A stretch of 64,000 nucleotides of DNA from Elysia chlorotica. Its lineage: Eukaryota; Mollusca; Gastropoda; Plakobranchidae. Each line of letters begins with the position of its first letter. Within the stretch, counting starts at the first letter, position 1. Both the position numbers and the translations under genes were made by a program. The stretch lies in NCBI GenBank assembly GCA_003991915.1, contig RQTK01000085.1, positions 401,260 through 465,259 on the forward strand, given 5' to 3'. The notes below the pieces were generated by a model that ran no database searches, was not told the origin of the DNA, and worked only from the letters and a program-made list of their open reading frames with translations. Shown here in pieces: positions 1 to 8,778 of the stretch.

Positions 1-440
1 ATATCTGCCTCTTTAAAATTTTGAATAGTTTTTAGTGTTCATGTTAACAAACCAATTTCAAAACACAAAATTAATATGAATCCTTGAGTTGATTGCCTTG
101 GTAATACAGCAAGTATTATATTGCCTTCAATTTGATAATGTTTAAAACCATTGCTTAGTTTCAGAGACATCAACTGGGTCAGTTACATATAAATGTTTAC
201 TGAACTTTATTCGACAAAAAGCAGAGAAGAATATCAAATGTGAAAATTCAGTCCATGATTATATGTATACTAGTATTAAAGAAAAATTAAATTTTGTACT
301 AAAAATTGTCTATATCTCAAGACCCTGAATTATTTTTTTTTTTATTGTTTCACCATTGTCAAAAATATGACCAATTTTCTCCCTTATCATTGTGATGGAC
401 TAATGAGATCTATAAATTGTTTTTCTTTTTGTTAACCAAC

Positions 441-2160
441 CATATTTGCATCGTCTTTGTTTTGCTCTGTGTCAGAAGCAACAGTGATCATGCTGATATC
501 CGATGGCTGAGGCGCTACTTCTGTTGCCTCGCCATTAGTCCAAGATCCAAGAGGCTGGGGGCGCTGGCTATCATTCCTGTGTGGATCAACCTAATACAAT
601 ACATAGGCGAAGTCATGTTTTCAATTGAGAAAATGTTTAATATATATATTTCAAGTGATATATGCATGATTAATGGAAACATCAGGTTCACTTCCATTTT
701 GCTCTCATTCAGTTTCACAGTTACTTGTATAGAAATGTATTGTAGATGTAAACTACTTTTAATTTTTCAATTGAATTATTTAAAAAAGAAAAATTTCGAC
801 ACAAATTAGGAAAGAAAATTGTATGTTCCTCTGCTTTTTAAGGTGTTTTTTATTTTTTATTCCATCAGTTGTTTGGTGTTTGATGACATGATTTGAAATT
901 CACTTTAAAAATAAATAAACATAATGAATAAAAAAAAAATTCTTTTGGCATTTTAAACTAAGTCTTATTTCCTTCTGGAAACCAGGCATAATAAACATTA
1001 CATTTTAAAATTACATGTCATAGAGAGAAACTAGAAAGCACATGCTATAAAATTATCTTTCTAAAAATAATGTGAGACTTAAGATTCACATAAATTTTAT
1101 TATTGCCAAACGTCAACACTCATGAGACAACTCTAAAATACATTAAAAATGAATCATACCTGTCTAATAGGCAAATTGGATCCAATTATATGAAGCAAAT
1201 CTCCAGATACAATCCCTACACTTGCAAGGGTCTCCTCCTCTGAAGGTAATGCATCAGTTTTGTTCAAGCTGAGGTCAAAGTCACTGTTCAAAATAGAAAT
1301 AAATATAAATAGAATATCTTCAAATCTATTTTTTTAAATAAAAGAGTAAATACACAGCCCACTTATAAATCTAATACAGTGTCGGTTATGCCATTTATCG
1401 TCGTTGATGTTTTGTTAGTTTGATTATTCTATTGCTGAAAAAAAATATTTAAGAGGCTATTGTTAAATGCCATATTCCTCGAAAGTAAATAGGCACATTA
1501 CCTGGCATTCAAATTATCAAATTCTCTTCCACTGTGCAGTGAATTGGAACATACCCAGGCTAAGGCTGGCACAAGTCGAGATCAAGAGAGTGCACCCTTT
1601 TAGAGTCAGTTGACAAATTAGTGATCGAATTTGTTGAGGACGGGATGCTTGTTGCATTTTTAAGTCACATTTACACCTCAGTGATATACCTTAAACCCTC
1701 TAGAAGGCTTTATCATATTTATGAGGCAAATAGCAGGTTTGTAGATGGCTGAACTAAAGAGGAAAAAAAATATGTTTAAAAGGGGCAGAGGGTTTGAGGA
1801 CCGAATGGATTTGTAAACAGAGAGTTCTTTAGCGGAGACCATTTGACTATCACGTGACCACATTTGCATCCCTGGCAAAATCTGTTTTACCAAAGAAATA
1901 GACTTGGGTTGGGAAGAGTGGCACCTATTCAATGACCTGAAACCCCTGCTCATCAATCCAAAGATTATCATGTAACCAGTCAACTGACTTTGAAATAAAG
2001 TTATTTTAAAGAAATAATCTGATAATATGACTTACTGATCCTCCAAACCAAACTGTGACGAAACAACACTTTTTAGCTCACTAAATGTGACTGTTGATGG
2101 ATCTCTTTGCTCCAAATCTATGACTTTGCTTTCATGTTGAAGTTTCACTCGTATCTTCAT
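441..2160 (-). CDS. FBXO7: F-box only protein 7-like gene, first three coding exons (partial)
   Basis: FBXO7 is a substrate receptor of SCF ubiquitin ligases. I read three exons on the minus strand: 2036-2160 (start ATG at 2160), 1160-1283 and 441-590. All have GT/AG borders and compatible phases (phase 2, 0, 0), giving 133 residues. Residues 1-80 match the N-terminal ubiquitin-like domain of animal FBXO7: it starts MKIRVKLQH, and exon 2 carries EEETLASVGIVSGDLLHII, very close to human DEETLASYGIVSGDL. Exon 3 (VDPHRND...DDANM) is polar and Ser/Pro/Gln-rich, as expected of the disordered linker after the UBL; it is less certain than exons 1 and 2. The FP and F-box domains must lie left of position 1. 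The region 1-440 shows no exon I can support. The upstream flank (2200-2440) is rich in AGATCTAG motifs. Confidence 0.85.
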
Positions 2161-2201
2161 AATGGATTTAATAAACTTCAAATGGAATAATATCAATTTC
2201 G

Positions 2202-2442
2202 TGTCTAGATATAGATCTAGAGAGATTAAAATTAGCCTAGATCTAGATCTAGATCTAGGCCTAAATTATAGACTAGTCTATCAAGAATTCCCTAGCCGTC
2301 TAAGTATCAAGAACTTTGTTTTTTAAGCCTAACAATAGAATAGGCCCTATAGATATAGAATCTAGGTCTAGACAAGTCTAGATCTATCTTTGCATTAAAA
2401 AATAAATAATTGACCTAGACCTAGATCTAGATGTTAGAATTC
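2202..2442. repeat. AGATCTAG-rich stretch upstream of FBXO7
   Basis: Overlapping TAGATCTAG and CTAGATCTAGG palindromic motifs are packed into about 240 bp just 5' of the FBXO7 start codon. The same motif recurs at 18040-18130, 19265-19450 and 34640-34860. It is low complexity and its function is unknown. Confidence 0.7.
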
Positions 2443-2727
2443 CAAGTCACATAATAATCTAGAATCTAAAAAAAAAAAACTCTTGTGTCTAGCCAACTTT
2501 GCCACTAGACGATCCCGATCAGTTGCAGTTTGTTTTGATTTTTTGTTGTTGAAAACAAGATCTTCGGTACAACCTAGCCCAAGCAGTAACAAAATAATCT
2601 GGGCTTGGGACTAGGAACAATATTTAATCCTTATTCATTTTTAATTTTTGTTATCAACTAGAATGGATCTAAAACAGTTATAAAGAGAAGTAAACAAATA
2701 TGAAAAAAACAACAACATGGTAGGTTA

Positions 2728-2775
2728 TGACACTAGTCTACAACGATACTGTACCCTTAATTTTGCCTAACCATC
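2728..2775 (+). promoter_or_regulatory. Conserved 7SL 5' flank (copy 0)
   Basis: This block of about 48 bp contains CTAGTCTACAACGATACTGT and then CCCTTAATTTTGCC. It sits immediately before a 7SL 5' end and is nearly identical to the flanks at 3521-3568, 4989-5036 and 6014-6063. Conservation at this fixed position suggests the external RNA polymerase III promoter element known upstream of animal 7SL genes. That role is inferred. Confidence 0.55.
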
Positions 2776-2820
2776 GCCGGGAGTTGTGGCGTGCTCCTGT
2801 AATCCAGCTACCTGGAGGCT
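2776..2820 (+). pseudogene. 7SL RNA 5' fragment (Alu-domain start only)
   Basis: The first 45 nt of 7SL (GCCGGGAGTTGTGGCGTGCT and on to GGAGGCT) match the complete copies. The sequence then breaks abruptly into the T-rich spacer (TTGTCAACTTGTCC). The matching 3' end appears about 430 bp away at 3247-3306, so this copy was split or replaced by spacer repeats and is presumably dead. Confidence 0.85.
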
Positions 2821-3246
2821 TTGTCAACTTGTCCAAACTAGTTTTTTTCTTTTTTTTTAATGTTACCATTATTTTTTTTTGTCAACTTTTCCAAACTAGT
2901 TTCTTTTCTTTTTTAAATGTTACCATTATTTTTTTTATCAACTTGTCCGAAAAAGTTTTTTTCTTTTTTTTAAATGTTACCATTATTTTTTTTGTCAACT
3001 TGTCCAAACTAGTTTTTTTCTTTTTTTTTAATGTTACCATTATTTTTTTTTTGTCAACTTGTCCGAACAGGTTTTTTTTCTTTTTTCTAATGTTACCATT
3101 ATTTTTTTTGTCAACTTGTCCGAACAGGAGTTTCATTTTGTTCATATTTTTTTATAGTAAAAATCAAAGAAGGCTTTTTTTTTTCTTAAACTTGTGAGAC
3201 TATTCTCTAAAACATTACATGTTAATTAATGGATCTAAATAAGTCA
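2821..3246 (+). repeat. Tandem T-rich spacer units of the 7SL cluster
   Basis: Five to six near-identical units of about 58 bp carry the pattern ATGTTACCATTATTTTTTTT, then GTCAACTTGTCC and a second T-run. This is a short internal repeat of the spacer that separates the 7SL copies, expanded here inside a broken copy. Long T-runs would also act as Pol III terminators. Confidence 0.8.
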
Positions 3247-3306
3247 ATAGTGGGCTCGCACGTGTGAATGGGCGTTTGTTAGCAGCCCATCCGATATAGT
3301 CGGATA
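3247..3306 (+). pseudogene. 7SL RNA 3' fragment
   Basis: The last 60 or so nt of 7SL (AGTGGGCTCGCACGTGTGAA...CCGATATAGTCGGA) carry several substitutions relative to the intact copies. It pairs with the 5' fragment at 2776-2820. Confidence 0.8.
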
Positions 3307-3520
3307 GTTCATATTTTTTTTTTTTAAGTAAAAATCAAAGAAGGCTTTTTTTCGTAAACGTTTTAACAGCTACAGTATATACTTATATAGGGCTTTGAAA
3401 CTACACTCTAAAACATAACATGTTCATTAATGGATCTAAATAAGGAATAAAGAACATTTAAAAGTTATTGTGAAAAAAAAACAAAAAAAAAAACAAAACA
3501 AAAACAATAATGATAGCTAA

Positions 3521-3568
3521 TGATTCTAGTCTAGAACGATACTGTTCCCTTAATTTTGCCTAATCATC
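3521..3568 (+). promoter_or_regulatory. Conserved 7SL 5' flank (copy 1)
   Basis: Near-identical to the other 7SL upstream blocks (TCTAGTCTAGAACGATACTG, then CCCTTAATTTTGCC), ending at the first base of the RNA. Proposed external Pol III promoter element, from position and conservation only. Confidence 0.55.
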
Positions 3569-3867
3569 GCCGGGAGTTGTGGCGTGCTCCTGTAATCCAG
3601 CTACCTGGAGGCTTGAACTGGTGGACGGCTTGAGGTCGGGGGTTCTGCTCTCGGACGTGCCATGTCGATCGGGTGTCCGCACTAAGCTCGGCATCAATAT
3701 GGTCATCTTGGGGGAGCCCGAGATTGCCAGGTTGTCTAAGGAGGGACGAACCGGCCCAGGGGAGAAATCCAGCAGGCAAAAGTCCCCGTGTTGAGCAGTA
3801 GTGGGATCGCACCCGTGAATGGCCGTTCGTTGGCAGCCCGTCCGATATAGTCGGACCCAGTTCTTTT
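3569..3867 (+). ncRNA. SRP RNA: Signal recognition particle RNA (7SL), full-length copy 1
   Basis: 7SL RNA is the scaffold of the signal recognition particle, which targets secretory proteins to the ER. The 299 nt align along their whole length with animal 7SL. The Alu domain starts GCCGGG. The conserved core is CGATCGGGTGTCCGCACTAA, then GGCATCAATATGG. Helix 6 has a GGAG tetraloop at 3713-3716 on a GGG/CCC stem, the known SRP19 contact. The SRP54-binding region reads GAACCGGCCCAGG, with a helix 8 GAAA tetraloop at 3764-3767, then AGCAGG and GCAGTAGTGGGATCGC. The transcript ends at a Pol III terminator, TTTT (3864-3867). The conserved upstream block is present, so this copy looks functional. 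Confidence 0.95.
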
Positions 3868-4073
3868 CATTTTTTTCTTTTTAAATGTTACCATTATTTT
3901 TTTTTTGTCAACTTGTCCAAACAGGAGTTTCATTTTGTTAGTTCATAGTTTTTTTTGCTGGTATAAGTCAAAGAAGGCTTTTTTTCTAAAACGTTTTAAC
4001 AGCTAGAGTACATAATTATATAGGGCTTTGAAACTACACTCTAAAACATAACATGTTCATTAATGAATCTAAA

Positions 4074-4300
4074 GGTTCTGCTCTCGGACGTGCCATGTCG
4101 ATCGGGTGTCCGCACTAAGCTCGGCATCAATATGGTCATCTTGGGGGAGCCCGAGATTGCCAGGTTGTCTAAGGAGGGACGAACCGGCCCAGGGGAGAAA
4201 TCCAGCAGGCAAAAGTCCCCGTGTTGAGCAGTAGTGGGATCGCACCCGTGAATGGCCGTTCGTTGGCAGCCCGGCCGATATAGTCGGACCCAGTTCTTTT
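4074..4300 (+). pseudogene. 7SL RNA copy 2, 5'-truncated (S domain only)
   Basis: Begins inside the RNA at GGTTCTGCTCTCGG and then runs with almost no change (one visible difference, CCGGCCG for CCGTCCG) to the TTTT terminator at 4297-4300. About 75 nt of the Alu domain and the whole upstream promoter block are missing. They are replaced directly by spacer (ATTAATGAATCTAAA), so expression is unlikely. The near-perfect remainder implies a recent deletion. Confidence 0.9.
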
Positions 4301-4988
4301 GCCTTTTTTTTGTTTTGTTTTTTAAAATGTTACCATTATTTTTTTTTGTCCGAACAGGAGTTTCATTTTATTAGTTCATGTTTTTTCTTTTTTTTTTTTT
4401 TTTAGTAAAAATCAAAGAAGGCTTTTTTTCGTAAACGTTTTGACAGCTAGAGTACATAATTATATAGGGCTTTGAAATATAGCCGGACCCAGTTCTTTTG
4501 CTTTTTGTTGTTGTTGTTGTTGTTGTTGTTTTTTAATGTTACCATTATTTTTTTTGTCAACTTGTCCGAACAGGAGTTTCATTTTGTTAGTTCATATTTT
4601 TTTTTTTAGTAAAAATCAAAGAAGGCTTTTTTTCGTAAACGTTTTAACAGCTAGAGTACATAATTATATAGGGCTTTGAAACTATAACCGGACCCAGTTC
4701 TTTTGCTTTTTTTTTTTTTTTTTTTTAAATGTTACCATTATATTTTTTGTCAACTTGTCCGAACAGGAGTTTCATTTTGTTAGTTCATATTTTTTTTTTT
4801 TTTTTTAGTAAAAATCAAAGAAGGATTTTTTTCGTAAACGTTTTAACAGCTAGAGTAAATAATTATAAAGGGCTTTAAAACTACACTCTAAAACATAACA
4901 TGTTAATTAATGGATCTAAATAAGGAATAAAAAAAATTTAAAAAGTTATTGTAAAAAAAAAAAAAAAAAAAACAATAATGATAGGTAA
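4301..4988 (+). repeat. 7SL spacer array, first block
   Basis: This block is made of repeated units of about 200 bp. Each begins with the last ~19 nt of 7SL (CGGACCCAGTTCTTTT; ends at 4300, 4499 and 4704). Each continues with a T-run, TGTTACCATTATTTTTT, CAACTTGTCCGAACAGGAG, AAATCAAAGAAGGC, CGTAAACGTTTTAACAGC and TATATAGGGCTTTGAAA. Only the last unit continues through AACATAACATG to the next promoter block. Confidence 0.85.
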
Positions 4989-5036
4989 TGATTCTAGTCT
5001 AGAACGATACTGTACCCTTAATTTTCCCCAACCATC
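4989..5036 (+). promoter_or_regulatory. Conserved 7SL 5' flank (copy 3)
   Basis: Matches the block before copy 1 (TCTAGTCTAGAACGATACTG, then CCCTTAATTTTCCCC), directly abutting GCCGGG. Inferred Pol III upstream element. Confidence 0.55.
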
Positions 5037-5335
5037 GCCGGGAGTTGTGGCGTGCTCCTGTAATCCAGCTACCTGGAGGCTTGAACTGGTGGACGGCTTG
5101 AGGTCGGGGGTTCTGCTCTCGGACGTGCCATGTCGATCGGGTGTCCGCACTAAGCTCGGCATCAATATGGTCATCTTGGGGGAGCCCGAGATTGCCAGGT
5201 TGTCTAAGGAGGGACGAACCGGCCCAGGGGAGAAATCCAGCAGGCAAAAGTCCCCGTGTTGAGCAGTAGTGGGATCGCACCCGTGAATGGCCGTTCGTTG
5301 GCAGCCCGTCCGATATAGTCGGACCCAGTTCTTTT
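5037..5335 (+). ncRNA. SRP RNA: Signal recognition particle RNA (7SL), full-length copy 3
   Basis: 299 nt, apparently identical to the copy at 3569-3867 across the RNA, with the same GGAG (helix 6) and GAAA (helix 8) tetraloops and a TTTT terminator at 5332-5335. Near identity between copies, against clearly variable spacer T-runs, points to recent duplication or gene conversion. The upstream block is intact, so it is probably transcribed. Confidence 0.95.
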
Positions 5336-6013
5336 CATTTTTTTTTGTTTTGTTTTTTTAAATGTTACCATTATTTTTTTTTATCCGAACAGGAGTTTCA
5401 TTTTATTAGTTCATATTTTTTTTCTTTTTTTTTAGTAAAAATCAAAGAAGGCTTTTTTTCGTAAACGTTTTGACAGCTAGAGAACATAATTATATAGGGC
5501 TTTGAAATATAGCCGGACCCAGTTCTTTTGCTTTTTTTTGTTTTTGTTAAATGTTACCATTATTATTTTTCTCAACTTGTCCGAACAGGAGTTTTATTTT
5601 GTTAGTTCATCTTTTTTTTCTTTTTTTTTTTTTTTTAGTAAAAATCAAAGAAGGCTTTTTTTCGTAAACGTTTTAACAGCTAGAGTACATAATTATATAG
5701 GGCTTTGAAATATAGCCGGACCCAGTTCTTTTGCTTTTTTTTTTTTTTTTGTTTAAATGTTACCATAATTTTTTTTGTCAACTTGTCTTAACAAACAGGA
5801 GTTTCATTTGTTAGTTCATATTTTTTTTTTTTGTAAACATCAAAGAAGGCTTTTTTTAACATAAACGTATTAACAGCTAAAATAAATAAATATAAAGGGC
5901 TTTAAAACTACACACTAAAACATAACATGTTAATTAATGGATCTAAATAAGGAATAAAAAAAATTAAAAAAATTATTGTAAAAAAAAAAACAAAAAAACA
6001 ATAATGATAGATA
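5336..6013 (+). repeat. 7SL spacer array, second block
   Basis: Same organisation as 4301-4988: units of about 200 bp, each starting with the terminal ~19 nt of 7SL (ends at 5529 and 5732). The last unit extends through AACATAACATG and GGATCTAAATAAGGAATAA to the next promoter block. Homopolymer lengths differ between units. Confidence 0.85.
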
Positions 6014-6063
6014 ATGATTATAGTCTACAACGATACTGTACCCTTAATTTTAACCAAAACATC
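6014..6063 (+). promoter_or_regulatory. Conserved 7SL 5' flank (copy 4)
   Basis: ATTATAGTCTACAACGATAC, then CCCTTAATTTTAACC. This is the most diverged of the upstream blocks, but it keeps spacing and core. Inferred Pol III element. Confidence 0.5.
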
Positions 6064-6362
6064 GCCGGGAGTTGTGGCGTGCTCCTGTAATCCAGCTACA
6101 TGGAGGCTTGAACTGGTGGAAGGCTTGAGGACGGGGGTTCTGCTCTCGGACGTGCCATGTCGATCGGGTGTCCGCACTAAGCTCGGCATCAATATGGTAA
6201 TCTTGGGGGAGCCCGAGATTACCAGGTTGTCTAAGGAGGGACAAACCGGCCCAGGGGAGAAATCCAGCAGGCAAAAGTCCCCGTGTTGAGCAGTAGTGGG
6301 ATCGCACCCGTGAATGGACGTTCGTTAGAAGCCCGACCGATATAGTCGGACCCAGTTCTTTT
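6064..6362 (+). ncRNA. SRP RNA: Signal recognition particle RNA (7SL), full-length copy 4 (slightly diverged)
   Basis: 299 nt with a TTTT terminator at 6359-6362. It differs from copies 1 and 3 at several positions (for example CTACATGGAGG for CTACCTGGAGG, GGAAGGC for GGACGGC, GAGGACGG for GAGGTCGG, AATGGACG for AATGGCCG). Some changes hit paired regions without an obvious partner change, so this may be a degenerating or variant copy. The GGAG and GAAA tetraloops remain. The spacer continues into an assembly gap at 6505, so more copies may exist. Confidence 0.88.
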
Positions 6363-6504
6363 GATTTTTTTTTCTTCAACTTTTTTTTTTTTAAATGTTA
6401 CCATTATTTTTTTTTGTCAACTTTCCGAACAGGAGTTTCATTTTGTTAGTTCATTTTTTTAAGTAAAAATCACAGAAATTTCGTAAACGTTTTGACAGCT
6501 AGAG

Positions 6505-6743
6505 NNNNNNNNNNNNNNNNNNNNNNNNNNNNNNNNNNNNNNNNNNNNNNNNNNNNNNNNNNNNNNNNNNNNNNNNNNNNNNNNNNNNNNNNNNNNNNNN
6601 NNNNNNNNNNNNNNNNNNNNNNNNNNNNNNNNNNNNNNNNNNNNNNNNNNNNNNNNNNNNNNNNNNNNNNNNNNNNNNNNNNNNNNNNNNNNNNNNNNNN
6701 NNNNNNNNNNNNNNNNNNNNNNNNNNNNNNNNNNNNNNNNNNN
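6505..6743. other. Assembly gap (239 N) at the right edge of the 7SL cluster
   Basis: The gap starts inside a spacer unit (TTTTGACAGCTAGAG) and ends in unrelated single-copy sequence. The number of 7SL copies is therefore a minimum, and open frames crossing it are meaningless. Confidence 0.98.
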
Positions 6744-8177
6744 CTGACCCAAGAAACCAGTAAATGTACTTGAAATTGGAAATATATCTTGAGGGTCCAT
6801 AGTTTTCTGCCAGTGAATTTGATGTCTGTGTTGCTGCTATTGGTATCATCGGTTGATGGCTTAAATTTTATCGTCATTGATCTTATAAATGACTATAATA
6901 TAAATAGATTGAGGTCCCATTCCGTAAAAACATGGGGAGAAGGGAAGGGTAGCAGAGTCAGTAGACTCTGGCCAGGTGATCCAGGCTCCATTACCCGATT
7001 TGGGCTGCCTTTTTAATTTAAATTGCTTGCGTCGGTGCCAGTAAGCCTATAATGTGTTCGGACAAACCCTGGCTATCTCTCTGTGCGATCCCATAACAAC
7101 ATAAAAGACACTAATCTTAATGGAAACTAGAAAGTATGAAACTCACAACTCACTCGACAATTACGTTCATGGCCCAAACGGATAGATCTAGTCGCAATGA
7201 TAATGCCTATAATAAAAGTAATAAGAATAAGTTGTATTAAGTATTTTTAGCCCTTTTTAAAACCATCCAATACTAGCCCACTGGATTAATTTTTTGGTCT
7301 TAATCTGTCATTGTTAATGCGTGCCATTGTTTACAAATTTTACAGTAATGATCTAATAATCACCTTTTCCACGCTTTTCATCACCATAACAAAGTCAATT
7401 AGTACTTTCTATTAGTATATTTTGGACTTGCAGTGTAATAGTAAAGTAATGTTTGGAAAACAAGTAAGAAAAGAAGTAGTGCAATAAAAAACCAACAAGA
7501 AAAAAACCCCACCTTTAACTCGGTTTCTTCACATTTATCATCATTATCCTCTCGTTCCTCTTTCTAATCAGGAGAATCATTACCACGAAACAACCTTACA
7601 AGAATTAACATAGTTTATAAAGCCATAACATGTCTTTGGCAGTGTTTATTTTAGGCTTATGACGAAAATACATGTATTTGAATTGTAGATACTTGATGGT
7701 GAAAATTGCCTAAGTTTGAGACGATGACAATTATATATCTCGATTAACATTCAGCATTCTTGCAAATTCTTTGATCGATCGCTAGTTTTAATGTTGTTCA
7801 AATATAAAATTTCTATTTTAGAAGAACTTCAACTGCTCCTCACATATTTTGCTAAAGTATAAAACAACCGCATAAATGAAATGCTCGTTTGACAAACAAA
7901 ACAAAAAACAAAAATTTTTTTTAGGGAATTAGACTTGACTGTTTAGAAACACCACAGAAATAGAAAAAAAAAGAACAATCCAAGTTTTTTTTTCTTTCTT
8001 TTATTTAATCGAAAAGGGTTATAATTGAAAGAGGTGGATATTTGGATGAGTCAAATAATGCAACAATTTTTTTTTAAACAACCACAAAATAAATCATGCA
8101 AAGCTACGAGAGCACCTTCATTAAAGTATCAATAACATTCAAACACATATGCTCATTGTAATATAATACAAAAATTC
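6744..8177. other. Intergenic, no gene seen
   Basis: AT-rich sequence between the 7SL cluster and the HSPA14 3' end. A diverged SINE-like body is possible at about 6940-7090 (CGTCGGTGCCAGTAAGCC, AATGTGTTCGG). Nothing else is recognisable. Confidence 0.5.
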
Positions 8178-8183
8178 TTTATT
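8178..8183 (-). terminator. Candidate polyadenylation signal of HSPA14
   Basis: AATAAA on the minus strand, 294 bp beyond the HSPA14 stop codon. The intervening 3' UTR would include a pyrimidine/purine-rich tract (8220-8420). Position fits, but cleavage was not tested. Confidence 0.5.
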
Positions 8184-8343
8184 AACAGTCAACCTCTATT
8201 ACTCATTAAATAATTAAGAAGCCAGTCTCCCGCACTCTCTTGCTGTCTCTGTCTCTCTTTCCCTTGCTCTCTTCGTTTTGATTTCCCTCTCCTTGTCTTT
8301 TTGTCTCCGCCTGTCTCTACCCCGGCTGTCTCTTGGACTGTTT

Positions 8344-8369
8344 GTCTGTCCACCCCCCCCCCCCCCCCC
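8344..8369. repeat. Poly-C tract in a pyrimidine-rich 3' UTR
   Basis: A C-run (ACCCCCC...CAACC) inside a TC-rich stretch, just downstream (minus sense) of the HSPA14 stop. Confidence 0.8.
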
Positions 8370-8476
8370 AACCTTCCCCCAATCTCTCTCTCTCTCTCCC
8401 GTTCACTCTTTCCATTCAGCCATCTCTCACAACAATGCTATTGATCTAATGTTATTCTAAGAAGCTGCAGAAATCA

Positions 8477-8704
8477 TCAAGGGCAGGGTATAGTAACGCT
8501 CTCATACTTGTCCGAGGTCACTTCATGGCAGGTAATATGCAGGTCCCCCTCTCTGGAGTAAGAGCAAAAAAAAAAGAAATCTTGAAAAATACAAGTGCGT
8601 GAGGGATGGAGGAAGTGAGACAAAAAAGAGATAGAGGGAGAAAAAGTGATCACGGGATAGATAGAAAGATAGACAGAGATACAAAAAGAGAGTTAGGAAA
8701 GAGT

Positions 8705-8778
<74 letters not shown>

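Noticed and set aside
3564-6379. Open frames of 70-110 codons on both strands in the 7SL cluster
   Set aside because: They recur only because the 7SL RNA sequence recurs; the RNA alignment and structure explain the conservation.
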